64,000 bases of DNA. Source: Scalesia atractyloides. Its lineage: Eukaryota; Streptophyta; Magnoliopsida; Asterales; Asteraceae. Position numbers and translations under genes: made by a program. Below the pieces are notes generated by a model. The model did no database searches. It was not told where the DNA came from and saw only the letters and a list, made by a program, of their open reading frames with translations. Within the stretch, counting starts at the first letter, position 1; each line of letters opens with the position of its first letter. Of this stretch, positions 9,925-22,960 are shown piece after piece. The stretch covers positions 41,696,341-41,760,340 of the forward strand of contig CAMTDV010000012.1 of NCBI GenBank assembly GCA_947069175.1, written 5' to 3'.

Positions 9925-11964
9925 TCACCGCTTCCTCTTCTTTTTGCTGGATTTAGTATCAGTGTTTGATAATTCTACAGCCTTGGCTCCAATGGCAGAA
10001 CTCCATAAAGCTCTTTCTACATCCGAGGGTGTGAACACATCCCCTTCTGCACTTAATTCCTATACAACAGGATGAGGCAAGAAACACATAAAAAATGATA
10101 TTGCCAAATATGATTATGAATAATATTACGGTGACAATTTCATACACTCCTAAAACTTGTAATAACATCGTATTTGCTGACTGAAAAAATAATCAAATAT
10201 ACCCGTATAAAAGACTTCAAATTTTATACTTACTCGTTTCATCAAATACTTTTTATGAAACGACCCTTACATCCTTTTTCTTTTCCTTACACGTTAGACT
10301 CTAATAACCGAATCCTTAGATAAGAGAAAGGTTTCATGTCAATTTTTGAAAATGGGTTTATTCTATATTAGCATTATTTTTTGGGTATATATGATATTAT
10401 ACAAGTTCTGACAGTCGGGGAATACTAGATAGTTAACTTGAGAAACTCGATGAATATATTAAGCTACACGTCGTGTTTCTTTAAAAAGATTAATGATACA
10501 TGAACAGCTGAAAGGGTGTTTTGATTTTCAGTGTTTTATGTTCCGATAGACAGAGTCTGCTTCTGAACTGTTTAGGGGTCAAGTAATACGAGCTGCAATA
10601 AAATCTACAATCTTTTAACCAAATTTGAGAATGATTATTACAAATTCAAACAACAAAAGCACATCCAAACAGTATTTCCTCATCGTCGAGGTTCCATAAA
10701 ACTATCATATTTAGATTATCCAATACCACACAATGACTCTCAAAACGCAAATCCCAATACCCTCTTAATCACTTCAGTCTACTATTTCCCATAGTTATCA
10801 AAGGTGTCAGGCGCACTCAAGGCATAGGTCTCGCCTGGGCCTAGGCGCAAGGCGCAAAAAAACGCAGGCCTGGAAAAAAAGCGCACAACAAAAAAAACTA
10901 AAAATATTTTTATATAACAGAAAATTAATACTATTCTTCAAATAAAATAAAACCAAAGCTATTATATAACATTTAATATCGTCTATTTAGTACCAAAAGT
11001 TATAAAATGCTAGTATATTAGTGTAGAAAAATAGTTTTCGTTAGATAAAAGTATAATTTAGCTGGAATCTTGCCAGAATTTAGAGAATTTGGCCGGCAGA
11101 AACTCTACAGAATCCAGGAATCTCGCTGGAATATGCGCATGAACCATCACCCAGAGAATTATAGCGCAATTGCCTTGACTTAAGGCGCAACTGCCTCGCC
11201 TTGTAGATTTTCAAGATGGTTGAAGAGCAAGATTTAAATGCTTGGAATGAAACTATGCTATGCAATTAATCATCCATGACAGGAACAAGGCAAAGATTCA
11301 GATAAATCGAAAAACTAACCTTTGCTTTCTCCTGAAGCTTGTCAACAAACAAGAGGTATTGTTTCAAAGTATAGTCTTTAGAGTTGCCAAGAGCTGCCAC
11401 CATTGCCTTTATCCAAAGAACAATAATCATGTTACCTCTGCTCATTTCTAGCTTTTTCATGAAAGTTGTAACTAATTAATAATCCATACCTCATCAGACA
11501 TAAAAGGAGCAACATCCGGTGCATAAGCAGCCAAAACAGCAGACGCAGTTGCCGGACCAACGCCTTTCAACACCGTCAGCTCCGAAACCGCTTTCGAAAC
11601 CTCCGGCAACGCTTTAAACGCCTTCTCAGAAGCCGCTTTCACAGTCTCCTCGTCTATAGCAGATACAAAATCCAGCAACCTAGGTCTACAATCAACAACT
11701 TCAAACACAAAATCAACAACTTCAAGCACACAGTCAATGAACTAACCTCCATTTTCCGCGAGTGAGCTTCCATTTCATGAGGTTTGAGAGCTCTGGAGTG
11801 GTGATATAGGGGTTAGGGTTTCGTTTGTGGATGATGGATGGTAGTTGTTTGGTATAGAAGTGATCGAGAGATGCGAGATCTGGTTTGTTCAGGGACTGGA
11901 TTCTGCTATCGTACGCTGATAAAGCTAGCTTCCATTGATTCACGTCGGAGACCTTCAACTCCAT
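9925..11964 (-). CDS. Conserved protein with helix-hairpin-helix (DNA glycosylase-like) motif, four exons, 211 aa
   Basis: I read four exons: 11747-11964, 11490-11685, 11320-11406 and 9925-10059. All junctions have GT-AG ends and phases agree, giving 211 residues. The start at 11964 (MELKVSDVNQWK) is the only ATG in the first exon's frame; upstream codons in that frame are not ATG. The N-terminal half is helical (HFYTKQLPSIIHKR, MKWKLTRGKWRPRLLDFV). The motif VLKGVGPATASAVLAAYAP at about residues 110-128 is a classic helix-hairpin-helix, as in DNA glycosylases. The C-terminus (FTPSDVERALWSS) ends in a basic KSSKKKRKR tail that may act as a nuclear signal. No catalytic Lys/Asp of HhH-GPD enzymes could be assigned. 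Probably a nuclear, DNA-binding protein; function not known to me. Complete and apparently intact. Confidence 0.85.
10795..11230. mobile_element. AGGCGC-rich transposon-like insertion in intron 3 of the HhH gene
   Basis: Within the 1.26-kb third intron, blocks rich in GGCGC/GCGCC (10805-10880 and 11150-11210) flank an AT-rich centre in roughly opposite order. This resembles common plant non-autonomous DNA transposons carrying AGGCGC motifs. Ends and target duplication are not clear. Confidence 0.45.
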
Positions 11965-12009
11965 CTCTAGGTTTATGTTTGCTTGTTTCAATGGAGGGAG
12001 TTTCAAATG

Positions 12010-12215
12010 AATATTTGGGGGAAAAATTATTTAGCATTTGGTGCCGAGTAGTATTACTTTATCGTACCGGGTATATTCGGTATCACTACTTATTTCTCTG
12101 ATTTTCGGTATTCATATCGGTATTTACAGGTAGAACACCGATACGATACCGGTATCAGTACTAATTTGTCTCGTTTTTCGATACTATTAATTCGGTACTA
12201 TGTTCATCCCTAGTT
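12010..12215. repeat. Degenerate ACCGGTAT/CGGTA-rich stretch
   Basis: Immediately upstream of the HhH gene lie many short imperfect CGGTA and TACCG motifs in both orientations. It would include the gene's 5' UTR or promoter, but no TATA box was firmly placed. Confidence 0.5.
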
Positions 12216-12271
12216 TTAAAAATATTTAACATCACAAGTGTGTTTTAATTTACTGAACAAAATGTTCTTAA

Positions 12272-13763
12272 AATGTAGACTAAATTACAAAAATCGTCCG
12301 TTATGTTTATACTATACTGCAAAGTGTGTTCTTTGTTTTTAAAAGTAAAAAAAAGTGATGTTTGCAAATCCTTCCATGTTATATATCTTTTAGCTCTAAC
12401 TCAGTCAGTTTTTATGGTTAAATCAGGATAAATTTATAATTTTACTCAATATTTAAAGTCAATTTAATAAACAAAAAAAAAGAATTTTGGAAATGTTAAA
12501 ATTATATAAACAATATATAAATCAATCTCCTCTCTCTCTCCCTCCCTCTCCTCTCCCTCCTTCTGATCTTACCACCACAAACCACCCTCCCTCATCTCAC
12601 CTATCTCTCTGTCTACCGGTGAGATTAATATCTTCAAAGGATCTCAAAGGTTTATCAAATTTAATATAGTTTAACTTTTAATTTCCATTATCGCAAAGAT
12701 GTCAGAGAACCAAATGACATTTCTTTCTTCCTCTTTGAGAAATCACAAACACAAACCTCTGTAACTTTCTTTTTTCTTATTTCTGCTCTGCAACAACTCC
12801 GATCGAAAAACAAAACTAACCTCACCTATCATTCCCTCCGGCCAACAATTAAAATCAGAGATCATTAAGATTTATTTCTTCATCTTTCATCCTCACCGTT
12901 AATTAATCACAAACTCACCGTTAATCCGTCTTGTACCATCTTTGATCAAACACAGAGCTACAACCAGAGGTCTCGCAAAAATATATTTGCTTCTGATCTG
13001 AACGAACACTGAGCTTCAACTAGAGATCTCTGGCCGGTCACTCTCAGAACGGGTTTACCACTTCACCATAACCGCCATCCGACCACCACTGCCAGCCGAC
13101 CACCGCTGTAAGCACCACCACCGCCTAAACAATATCTCTTTCGCCCTTTTTATTTTCTTGTTCGATTTCGGCGGTAGATGAGAGCTGATGTTGATGGGGA
13201 CATACATATCTGTAAAATCACAATTAGATCTTGGTCGGAGGTGGGACTTGGGGTGTTAATAGTGGTTGCAACCAGACCAGAGGGTGGAAAGGCGGCGCGT
13301 GACGTCTGGGGTGGCGCGTGACCATATTTGTTAGTGCTCTGCTAATTTCGTAAAATTGTGGTGGTTTAGTGGTTTTAAGAAAGAGGTAGGAGGATTTGGG
13401 CGTAGGTGCTTCACCAGAGAAGAAGACTAGATGTTAGGGGATGCAGGTGGATGATGGTGGTTGTAGGGTAGTTAGAGAGAGAGAGAAAGAGATGGGGTTT
13501 ATACATTGTGTTGTCTGTGTATATATTTAAAAAATATATATATAATATCTTTTAAACATAACTATTAGGGTAAATGATTAAAATATTTCATGTGATGGTT
13601 CACTTGATCAGTTTAATCATACAAACTGACTGAGCTAGGATTAATGGAATAACATGTAAGAATTTATAAATATTAAGTATTTTTTTTTCACGGGACAAAA
13701 GACTCACTTTGTAATATGTATAAACATAAAGGATGATTTTTGAAATTTACTCTAATAACAAAA
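12272..13763. mobile_element. Foldback (MULE-like) transposon with about 190-bp terminal inverted repeats
   Basis: The left arm (about 12275-12470; AAAAATCGTCCGTTATGTTT, then TAACTCAGTCAGTTTTTATG) reappears inverted as the right arm (about 13560-13760). Long inverted repeats of this kind suit Mutator-like or foldback elements. The 1.1-kb interior contains a CT-rich microsatellite (12526-12562) and a GC-rich stretch (13020-13130, 13240-13330) of the sort captured from genes, but I could not recognise a source. No transposase. Confidence 0.75.
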
Positions 13764-15089
13764 AAACTATTTAAAAAAAAGTCAATTTTTTAAACAAGAT
13801 GTTGTCAAATTGATTATTGAAAAAACCGTTATTTGGATCAACTTTTTACAGGATGTTGTCTAGCATAATGAAAAGTTAATTTTAATCTTGTTTTTAGTTA
13901 TACTCTTGATATACTAGTGATTAACTATATTTTTTAATGACAAATTTAAATCACTAACGGACTAAGAAAGTATCATTGTGTTATCAGCGGAACTATTCGA
14001 TTATATCTATCTTCACTAGGTAATAATGTTATACACCAATTTAAGAAAAAAACCCAAACTATACTTTGAAAACACAGTAATCATATAATCAACTTTCAAA
14101 TGTAATCTCAAAGTAAAGGAGAGCAAAAACCAAACTTAAACCAAAAAACCGATTTAACCGAACTAAAAAAAACAAAACGCACAAAAAACATGAAAAAACT
14201 GAAACCATAATTTTTGGTTCGGTTTTGCATTTATGAAAACTGTAATAACCGAACAGAATAACAAAAAATCACTTTTTTATTGTTTGTTATGTATTGGTTT
14301 TGAAATTATTAGTTTATCTTAAATGTTAAGCATTTATAATAAGAACATTAACATGTATATTTACTTTTTAAATAATTTATCTATCGTCTCCAAGAAATAA
14401 TAGAATTTTACATATAAAATAAAAGATTTTCAAAGTATGATAAAAAAATATGGGTTGATAAAAACTTTGAAGAACATAAATACCTTAAAAACGGGCGATA
14501 AAACTTTGGGGAAACATAAATACAACTAGAAGGTTAACTTTATGTGAACAATATTGATTCAAAAGGTTAAATCTATTAACATAAATGTAAATACCTTATA
14601 AAGATTCTTAAATCTTTGATTATACTTTTCATTTTTGAATCTTACATAATTTTGCTCCAAAATCCAAACAATTGCTAAAACTAAAAAAAAAGAAAAGAAA
14701 AACTAAAACCGAACAGTTTTCGAAAACCTAACATTTCAGTTTCCGTTTCACCAAAAAAACAAACAGAACCGAACTGTACACATTCCTAAAGCATGTTACC
14801 TATTTGGATTGTTAATTAGAAATATATTAACCAACATGAGATTTAGTATATAGTTTGGAGTGTTGGACGAGTGTCAATTAAGGGAAGGGATGGATGTATG
14901 TAAAGTTTGCGTCTTTTACTCCTTTGTGTAGTCATAACCCATCCTACATGGTTATGTGAGGTTATGGTTTAAATGTGTAAGAAAAAGAGATAATAGGAGG
15001 TTATATAATTTGAGTGTGTAGTGGGATAGTTATGTAGATGTTGAGTTACTGTATGTATGTATGTATGTATAGTATGTATTTATATTATA
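13764..15089. other. AT-rich intergenic DNA
   Basis: AT-rich, with AACCGAAC/GGTTCGGTT motifs in both orientations between 14130 and 14780, suggesting another foldback remnant, and a (TATG)n run at 15050-15070. No gene seen. Confidence 0.55.
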
Positions 15090-15141
15090 TATATAGAGAG
15101 AGAGAAAGAGAAAGGGGATTAAGAGAAAACGATTGCAAGTG

Positions 15142-15885
15142 TGTAGGTTCACTTGGAGGATCAAGATTAACCTACTTACTGTTTATATAACACACATACG
15201 AGTGCGGAATCCTCGTAAGTATGCAAACCAAAGCAAAGTAAGAAATACAAGATAACCTAAAGATTCAATATCTTGATTAACAGAAGAGAACTAGTACAAA
15301 CACATACAAATAATGTTCATACAGACTCAGGAAATACTCTCTGTGTTCTTGTGCTTCAGTGTCTCTCTCTAGTGTCTAACTTGTCCACTCGCCAACACTC
15401 TACTGAGAAGTGCATGTCTGTTTATATAGTGTCCACACCTAGCAACAGTACGAAGAATGTTGTTGGTCGTACAAAACACCATAAGTCACGAAGAACATTC
15501 TCCAAGGATGCTCATACGAACGACCAATGGCTCTTACGAACATGAACTGACTCGTATGAATCAAGCAAGGTGCTTGGTTGAAATGTCCACTCGTAGACTG
15601 ATATATGGCTTCGTACGAGCACCATCTCGCTCGTACGAAGCATCTCTCATTCGTACTTGAAGTGTTCTTTGGAGAACGTGCCACATACATGACGTACACA
15701 AGATTCAACAGTATGCACACATGCAACTGTTTTACAACACAGACAAACTAATCGTCGTACTAAATCAAGATTGGATGATACCTTGATTTGGTCGACATGA
15801 CCAAACTATACAGACACAATAAATAAAGACCGTACAATTACTGACGTAACTAAGAACAAACGACAGACATAAAAGTGTGTCAACA
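15142..15885 (-). repeat. 3' LTR of element F (744 bp)
   Basis: Starts TGTAGGTTCACTTGG and ends GTGTCAACA, followed by a polypurine tract on the minus strand. It holds a cluster of TCGTACGAA motifs at about 20-base spacing (15465-15660). It aligns with 31198-31235 plus 33896-34598. Confidence 0.92.
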
Positions 15886-15956
15886 AACTCCCCCTTGGTT
15901 GTTGCTTGGTCTTGGTCTTCATTCCGAATTGCATGTTGTATCAACAAACTCTCCCT
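15886..15956 (-). other. Doubled polypurine tract of element F
   Basis: On the minus strand, CCAAGGGGGAGTT (15886-15898) directly precedes the 3' LTR. About 45 bases away a second copy, AGGGAGAGTTTGTTG (15942-15956), includes a copy of the LTR terminus. A repeated polypurine tract is a known Sirevirus trait and would prime plus-strand synthesis. Confidence 0.75.
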
Positions 15957-16019
15957 GAAAATCTTCAATCCAACGTTGATTGATAATCAGGTCTTCGATA
16001 CTTTCTAGAAACATCAACC

Positions 16020-18007
16020 CTTTCTGTTTCCTCTTAATTGTCACTAGAGGCAACTGGATCGGTCACGATCTGCTGTACATTAGACTCTACCACTAGAGTT
16101 GAAGCAGAAACTTTTGGTTGCGAGGATGAGGCTGAAGCATCAGGATTGCCAGGGTCTTCACTATTCTGATCACGTTTACGTTTGATCTCTTGTGCTCTGC
16201 ATCTTTCATTCCACATAATGTTCACTCTTTCTGCTCATTTCAAACATGTCTTTAATACCATTAAAGCCTTCAACCAGTGTAGCATTACGAGAATGATACC
16301 ATTCCCTTAAGTCATTATGCTTAGCAGTTATTGTTTCGGCAGATCGTTGAACAGCCGCACTACGTTCCTTCAGCCTATTCAACTCAATTCCCTGAGAGTT
16401 ATCAGCCACTCTCATATGTTGTAGCTGAGTTGCCCTTTCAGCATCTGCAGCCTTCAGCCGCTCATTTTCTTTTCTTAACTGCACAATTTCATAATCCTGT
16501 TTTCTAACAGTCTCTTTCAAAGAATTTATCTCCAACTGTTGTTTGACAACTGTCTTTCGATTTGAAGACATAAACTCCGAATGCTTGGTAATCTGAATTG
16601 CGCAGCTTGCAACTGAGAGAACAGAAAATCCACTTTCTCATCATGTTCCATTTCAGAAATAAACGACTGTTTTGTTTTGTATTTTGTTGATGAGTTGTGG
16701 ACTAGGATTGTTGGACTGATGAAGTAGTAGGTTGTGATTGAACTGGAGTATCTTCAGCCGAAGGTGTTTCAGCTGCTGTGGTATTTGAAGGTCGTGGTTC
16801 AGAGGTTGTAGTGGGTTCCGTCATTACAGGTTCAGTCTCCTCCGTTGTAAAGGTAGACTGGACTTCTGCAACTTGTTCCAGTACAGTTTCTTGATGTGAG
16901 GTTGTAGGTTGTGTGATTTCAGGTTGTGCTGACGATGTTCTCATAGGCTTTTTGCTTTGTTTCTTTCTTCCCTTATCACCACCTGTAGCACCTACATAAA
17001 TTGCACCACATTACCATCATTATCACCGTCATCATCATCACCTTTTCTCTTTTGACGACCAAATTTATCTTCCATCATCTGGTTCTTCATTATCTGACTC
17101 ATTGTCATCACGGCGCCACTTATCGTTTTCTGGTGCAACATATTTACCATTTTCCAGAAAACCGAACAATTTACGAGAAGGTGTGCTTTCCTTGTAATGT
17201 TTTGCTGCTACACCTCTAAAAATCTTCAACGAATGTTCCATCATAATCTCAACTTTTAAACAGCGTTGTCGTTCTTCGGAAGATTCCGAATATTGCACAT
17301 TTAAGATCATTTGGAGAAAACGAGGATACATCCAGAACTTGTTTCCACCATATCCGGTTCTTCTCGGGTTCTCCTTCATGTTTGCAAAAATATACTTTGA
17401 AACTCTAAACGGTTTGTTCAATGTCAAGCTATCATCATTCCAACCAAGTCGTTATTCGCCATGTCATAACCACTTCGTATGTTGCTCAAACACTGAATTA
17501 AAACATGTAGAAAGAACTTGTATTGGAGTGGCAACCATGCTTTGTTTAGTTATCCTACGAGAAAATCTCCAACACATTTCATTCTAAGCAAACATCCACG
17601 TTGACACTTCAACGGTACTGATTAAGGAGCTTCAGAATCATCGCCAAGCTGTAATAATGAGTTAATGATTTCAAAGAGATATCTACGTCCAAGTCATTTA
17701 CTTTTCCGTGGATAAGTTCCTGCCCATTCACTTCAACAACTTTAGCTGAATCCCAAAATTCCTTGATCAACGTCTTGTATACTGTAGTCTTGTGCGTGAT
17801 AGCATAATGTATCCTTGAGTCGCGCAAAAGCTTCATTATACCATTGTACTCGGCAAATTTGTCTTCCGGATCTAAGTAGGCCACCATGTTATGTCCTGGT
17901 TCTGACATAATTTCCACTTCTGACTTGTTAGTTTTCTTCGTTGCAGGTTTTCTTTTATGTTCCTTTTGTTCCATTATGTACACATAAGACAACAAGGATA
18001 AGAACAT
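16020..18007 (-). pseudogene. Element F extra ORF (third ORF after pol), broken
   Basis: Located between pol and the 3' LTR, where Sireviruses carry their so-called env-like ORF. Order: a basic N-terminus (KEHKRKPATKKTNKSE; start codon at 17973, in MEQKEHK), a globular N-terminal domain (MVAYLDPEDKF, YAITHKTTVYKTLIKEFW, then SKYIFANMK and FWMYPRFLQMIL), an acidic region, a long Thr/Glu/Ser-rich stretch (16702-16944), a coiled coil of about 60 residues (16350-16571; LRKENERLKAADAE) and a basic patch (RAQEIKRKRDQ). The architecture matches element B's version. The globular part resembles proteins common in Asteraceae assemblies; role unknown. Several stops and shifts. Confidence 0.7.
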
Positions 18008-18054
18008 AAATTCATTAGGGAATATACAAAAAGTTTTATTCCAAACTTTCTGTA

Positions 18055-18640
18055 TGTATGTATGTATTCCTTGGACGAATAATTACTGATTCATACGAAT
18101 AACAATTTATTCGTACGAAGAACAACTGTTTTTTACGAACACCTGACTTAAAAAAACAAGTGATTTACCCGTACGAGTAACTGGCTCGTACGAGCGACAT
18201 GTTACTCATTTGAGTGGTATTTCACTCGTACAAATCAGAAATATCTTGTTCGCACAAACAACTTCAAGAGAAGATTATTCATGAGGATCTTGTTTTTCGC
18301 TAAAGATTTTTGCTTAAAGTTTGTTGCTCATGTCAGACAATGTCACATAGTCAGATAATGTTCAAATCATTCATCTTCAAGGTATGTCACCATTGTCAAA
18401 TTATACCTTAAGAATATCATAAACAACTTTAAAGAGAGGTGAAAGGATGCATGAGCTAGGTGAAAGTAAAGTTGTACCAAAGAACTTCATCATCTTTATA
18501 CCACATCAAGATACTCGTACGAAGAACCTTAGCTCATACGAAGAATTGCCATTCATACAATACCCCAGTGGTCATTCGTACGAGGCACAATCACTCGTAC
18601 GAGTGATTTCTGATTTGTACGAGTCCCAAGTTTTTCAAAA
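18055..18640 (-). repeat. TTCGTACGAA array before the extra ORF of element F
   Basis: Two clusters (18070-18245 and 18510-18640) of TTCGTACGAA, CTCGTACGAG and close variants, in the leader directly upstream of the extra ORF. The same motif fills the gag leader (30535-30725) and both LTRs. A short (TATG)n run is at 18047-18062. Confidence 0.8.
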
Positions 18641-20087
18641 CTGGACTTTTAGTTCTTCGAGGACCTTAGGTTTTTCGTTGACCTGTTTAGATCTTTCCAC
18701 ATATCCATACAAATCACAAGTTAGGTTAGGAAAAGTGCTCGTTAAACAGATTTTATTCTTTGAGATGAGTTTACCCGTTGTAAGAAAGTACTTTATGAAG
18801 TTATAATAACAAGACAAATGATTTTTAGGGCGTATCTTGGTAGAAAACTTTTGAGCTTCACTTTTGGCTAAATAAAAAATAACTTAATTTTAACAACATA
18901 GTAAACTAAACTAAAATATCAACCAACAAATAAGAATAAACTATATATTCACTAGGCAATCTTTTTCAGAGTTTCCAGGTAAGAGAATCATACCAGCTTT
19001 TAATCTTTCCAAAAACGAGTTTTGTTTAAAACATCAAATTAAATAAATAAGTATTCTACTATGATTATCGGTGTTGTTGTCCACGTAAGCTCAGCTTATC
19101 AGATGTAATCATGATTAGGAGATATGATTAATGTATGATTTATACTTACTAGCCGGTGTTCAACCACTTCACGACACATTCCCGTATCAAGACATGCACG
19201 AGAGAAAATCTTACCGGTGAGTATACTCCTTATCATCTGTTTTGGCATATATGATGTGAGATACTTACTTATTTTGATTGAAAACAATCCCTATGTGATT
19301 AAATCACTTATTGACGAGGAACTTGATTTTCAGATGCATGCAGGGCACAAGAGTAAGTCCGTGAACAGGTTAGTACCATCGTACCGACAAAGAGACGAAC
19401 TTAGCTCCCGCATAAAGTTGTGATATTTTATCACTTATTTTTGGGTGGATGTGATATTTTTATCACTTACTGATGGTCGTATGCAGTATTTACACGTATG
19501 TATGGTATCCTGGAAGTTCTAGACTTATGTCACCGTTATTTTTCAGTAAAAGATTCAACCATGATACCCAGATGATAAGCAAGCATAAAGACCGCATATC
19601 TCAGAACCTCGGCATACTATCAAACGAAATTTCGGTACCAAGACCATATGCAATGAATGGTTCCCACCTGACTTTCAGTCCATTATGTTTATATCAACCT
19701 ACACATTTAATCTAATTGTGAGCCTACTGATACATCATTAGTAAAGCTACTTATCAATTCTCGTTTTATGTTTTTGACCGTTTTGACAGATCACCGATGT
19801 ATCATCATCTTCTCTTATCTTTCCAAGAAACTCATTTTTGCTTTGTGATTTTCTATTGTTTTTTGTATTTTTCTAAATTTTTCTCCCCTTTAAATATAGA
19901 AGGTAAATAAATAAATAAAAACTTAAATAAAGAAAAGACATATTTTTGCATTTTTGTATTTTCTCATGTTTTTGTATTTTTCTTAAAATTTCTCCCCCTA
20001 AAATATAAAACTAAGAGAAAATGAAAAATCTTTTTGTTGTTTTAGATTTTAAGAAAATATTTACGAAAATGATTAGCAAAGGATGAT
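18641..20087 (-). other. Non-coding spacer between pol and extra ORF of element F
   Basis: No ORF. It contains two consecutive perfect hairpins (GTGATATTTTATCAC at 19420-19434 and GTGATATTTTTATCAC at 19451-19466) and two GTAAGTAT splice-donor-like sites on the minus strand (19142-19149 and 19261-19268). The whole block is closely matched in element D (59560-60811), so it is conserved despite being non-coding. Confidence 0.7.
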
Positions 20088-21620
20088 TTACTCGGGTTTC
20101 ACCTTGATGCCATTGACCAAAAGTAGATAATCAAAACGAGATTTATCAAAAGCTTTTGTAAACAGGTCGGCACGTTGCTGATCGGTGTGGATTTTAACAA
20201 CATTGATAAGTTTCTTTTCATAACAATCTCGTATGAAATGATACTTAATCTTAATGTGTTTGGTTTTTGAGTATTGTACAGGATTACAAGTGATTTGTAA
20301 AGCAGCTTCGTTATCAACATAAATAGGAGTAGTTAGAAATTCAAAACTGTAGTCGCGCATTTGCTGTTGGATCCATAGAACCTGAGAGCAGCAACTAGAA
20401 GTTGAAATATACTCAGCCTCACAGGTTGACGTAGCTACACAAGTCTGCTTTTTGCACTGCCACGTGACTAGGCGATTTCCCAAAAACTGACATCCTGCTG
20501 ATGTTGATTTTGCATCTATCTTGCAGCCACCATGATCAGAATCACTGAATGCTATCAAATCAAACTTACCATCCTTAGGGTACCAGAGACCAGTGTGTGG
20601 GCGACCCTTCAAATAACGAAAGATTCTTTTCACAGCCATCAAATAAGAAACCTTTGGACTTGACTGGTAGCAAACTAGAAGACATGTTGGGTACATTATA
20701 TCGGGTCTTGCAGCAGTAAGATACATAAGAGATCCGATCATAGCACGATAAAGAGATGGTTCCACATGTTCACCCATTCCATCAGGAGTAATTCCATGAT
20801 TTTGAGCTAATGGAGTTCCCAAAGGCTTTGAGTCTTCCATCTGAAATCGTTTGAGAATATCCCTGACGTACTTGGTTTGATGAATGAAAATCCCTTCCTT
20901 AGATTGATGAACCTGCAAACCTAAAAAGAAAGTCATTTCTCCCATTGCGCTCATCTCGAATTCTCTTGCATCACTTGCTCAAATTCTTTGCATAATTTCT
21001 CGTTTGTAGACCCAAAAATAATATCATCAACATATACTTGTACCAGCAATAAGTCCTCATTTTCTTCCTTGATGAAGAGAGTACAGTCGATCAATCCACG
21101 TCGAAAACCATTCTTCAGAAGATAGGAAGACAACGTTTCATACCAAGCCGAGGAACCTGATGAAGACCATACATCGCCTTATTGAGAAGCCAAACCTTGT
21201 CAGGATGGATTGGATCTTTAAAACCCGGCGGTTGCTCAACATATACTTCTTCTTCAACCACACCATGAAGAAATGCACTCTTCACATCCATTAGGTAAAT
21301 TGTAAACTTCTTGTTGGACGCATAAGCCAAGAAAATTCTTATGGCCTCAAGATGTACTACCGGTGCATAAACTTCATTGTAATCAATGCCTTCTACCTGA
21401 TTAAAGCCCTGGACAACCAATCTTGCTTTGTTTCTCACAACAATACCTCGGTCATCCTTCTTACACTTGTAAACCCATCTTGTACCAATCTTCTTGTAGT
21501 TGTCAGGCCTGTCAACCAATTTCCACATGCCTAACTTCTAAAAACAGCTGAAGTTCTTCTTGCATTGTCTCAACCCATGAGTCTTCTTTCATTGCCTCCT
21601 TCCAAGATTTTGGTTCAACT
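20088..21620 (-). pseudogene. Element F reverse transcriptase and RNase H
   Basis: RT block: WKLVDRPDN, GTRWVYKCKKDDRG, RNKARLVVQGFNQ, DVKSAFLHG, EQPPGF (21115-21528), then the YVDDIIFGSTN active site (about 21010-21045). A frame break near 20950-21130 leads into EMTFFLGLQVHQ, SLMYLTAARPDI and the RNase H domain with FSDSDHGG, TSTCEAEYIS, YVDNEAALQ and HIKIKYHFIRD. The frame from 20954 to the stop at 20088 is unbroken (288 codons, KVKPE end). Overall non-functional because of the breaks near the active site and at 21115-21180. Confidence 0.92.
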
Positions 21621-22960
21621 TGGCATACATAGAAGGCAAAAGACCAATCATTTTGTTCCCCAGATTCCCTAATAGCCGAATACAACCCAGCATTCTGGTT
21701 GTTCCTTAGCTGATTACGTGTCTACACACCACTCTAGACATCTCCTATAATATTCTGCTGAGGATGGGTATTATGGATTCGAGTTTCAGGAACATCGGAA
21801 CTCGAGAGTTTATACCCAAATTATTGATATTCAGATCAACAGCTAATTCGTTTACTAGATTTGACGAAGATATAGATGCATGACCTTTAGTTGTCCCTAG
21901 ATTTTGCACATTTGACGTGACATCTGAGATTCCAGGAACTGGACCAGAAGTAGCTTCATTTGCATCATGGAACTCATCATCTTCTGACGAAACATTGTAA
22001 TCAACAGCATCTTCGAATTCCTCATTTTGAACAAGATTGTTAACCGAAGTAGACACTTGAGGGTTAATAATAATTGATCATACTAATGACGAGTCAACTA
22101 CAGTATCACTTTCCAGTAGCATTTGAGCAGCTGAAGATGCATCATCAAAAGTTGGCAGATTAAAGGAGTCAAACAATCCATCGTAGTCAAACATCCAAGG
22201 AGCACCCGGAGCACATACTGATTCAATGTATCTTTTAACATTAACTTCACCCCTTTCTTCAATCTTTTTTGATGACAAATTTCACACTCTGAAATTTGGA
22301 GTAGCGTATCGAAGAAAGAATCCTTCGATAGCCTTAGGACCGAATTTACCATGTGGATCAATCATAGTGCATGGAGCTCCAAAAGGTTCTAAGAAAGACA
22401 CATCCGGTTTCCTTTTATGTAACAACTCGAAACATGTTTTCCCATGCCTCTTTACCGTAAGAACTCTATTCATCGTATAACATGCAGTAGCCACAGCCTC
22501 CCCCCCCAGAATTGAACAGGAAGTTCAGATTCTACTAACATAGTTCTTGAAGTTTCAATCAGAGTTCTATTTTTCCTCTCAGTGACACCATTTTGTTGTG
22601 GATGTAACGAGAACTATACTCATGCAAAATGCCTTTAGAAGAACAGAACTCATCCATAACATGATTCTTGAATTCAGTGCCATTTTCGCTTCTGATTCTT
22701 CTTATCTTCAAATTGTACAAATTTCGAGTAGCGTTAGGAGATTCTTGACGATTTCAGGAACTTCACTCTTGTGTGCCAACATATTTACCCATGAAAATAT
22801 TGAGTAGTCATCAGTAACTACTAAGCAATATGAATCACCAAAGGTAGTCTTGTGTTTCATAGGTCCAAAGAGGTCCATATGAAGACGTTCCAGAGGCATA
22901 TTCACCGTGTTAATCTTCTTCACAGGATGATATTTTCTAGCTTGCTTTCCTTTTGGCACA
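21620..22960 (-). pseudogene. Element F integrase and acidic linker, broken
   Basis: First catalytic Asp in LERLHMDLFGPMKH (about 22870-22885), DYSIFSWVNML following; the remaining core is frameshifted through 22560-22700 where the second Asp and the Glu would fall. ACYTMNRVLTVKRHGKTCFE and FLEPFGAPCTMIDPHGKFGPK (22282-22494) give the C-terminal half. The acidic linker (21745-22056) precedes RT. Not intact. Confidence 0.85.

Noticed and set aside
16020..18007. Calling the extra ORF a viral envelope gene
   Set aside because: No signal peptide, membrane anchor or cleavage site seen; only its position is env-like.
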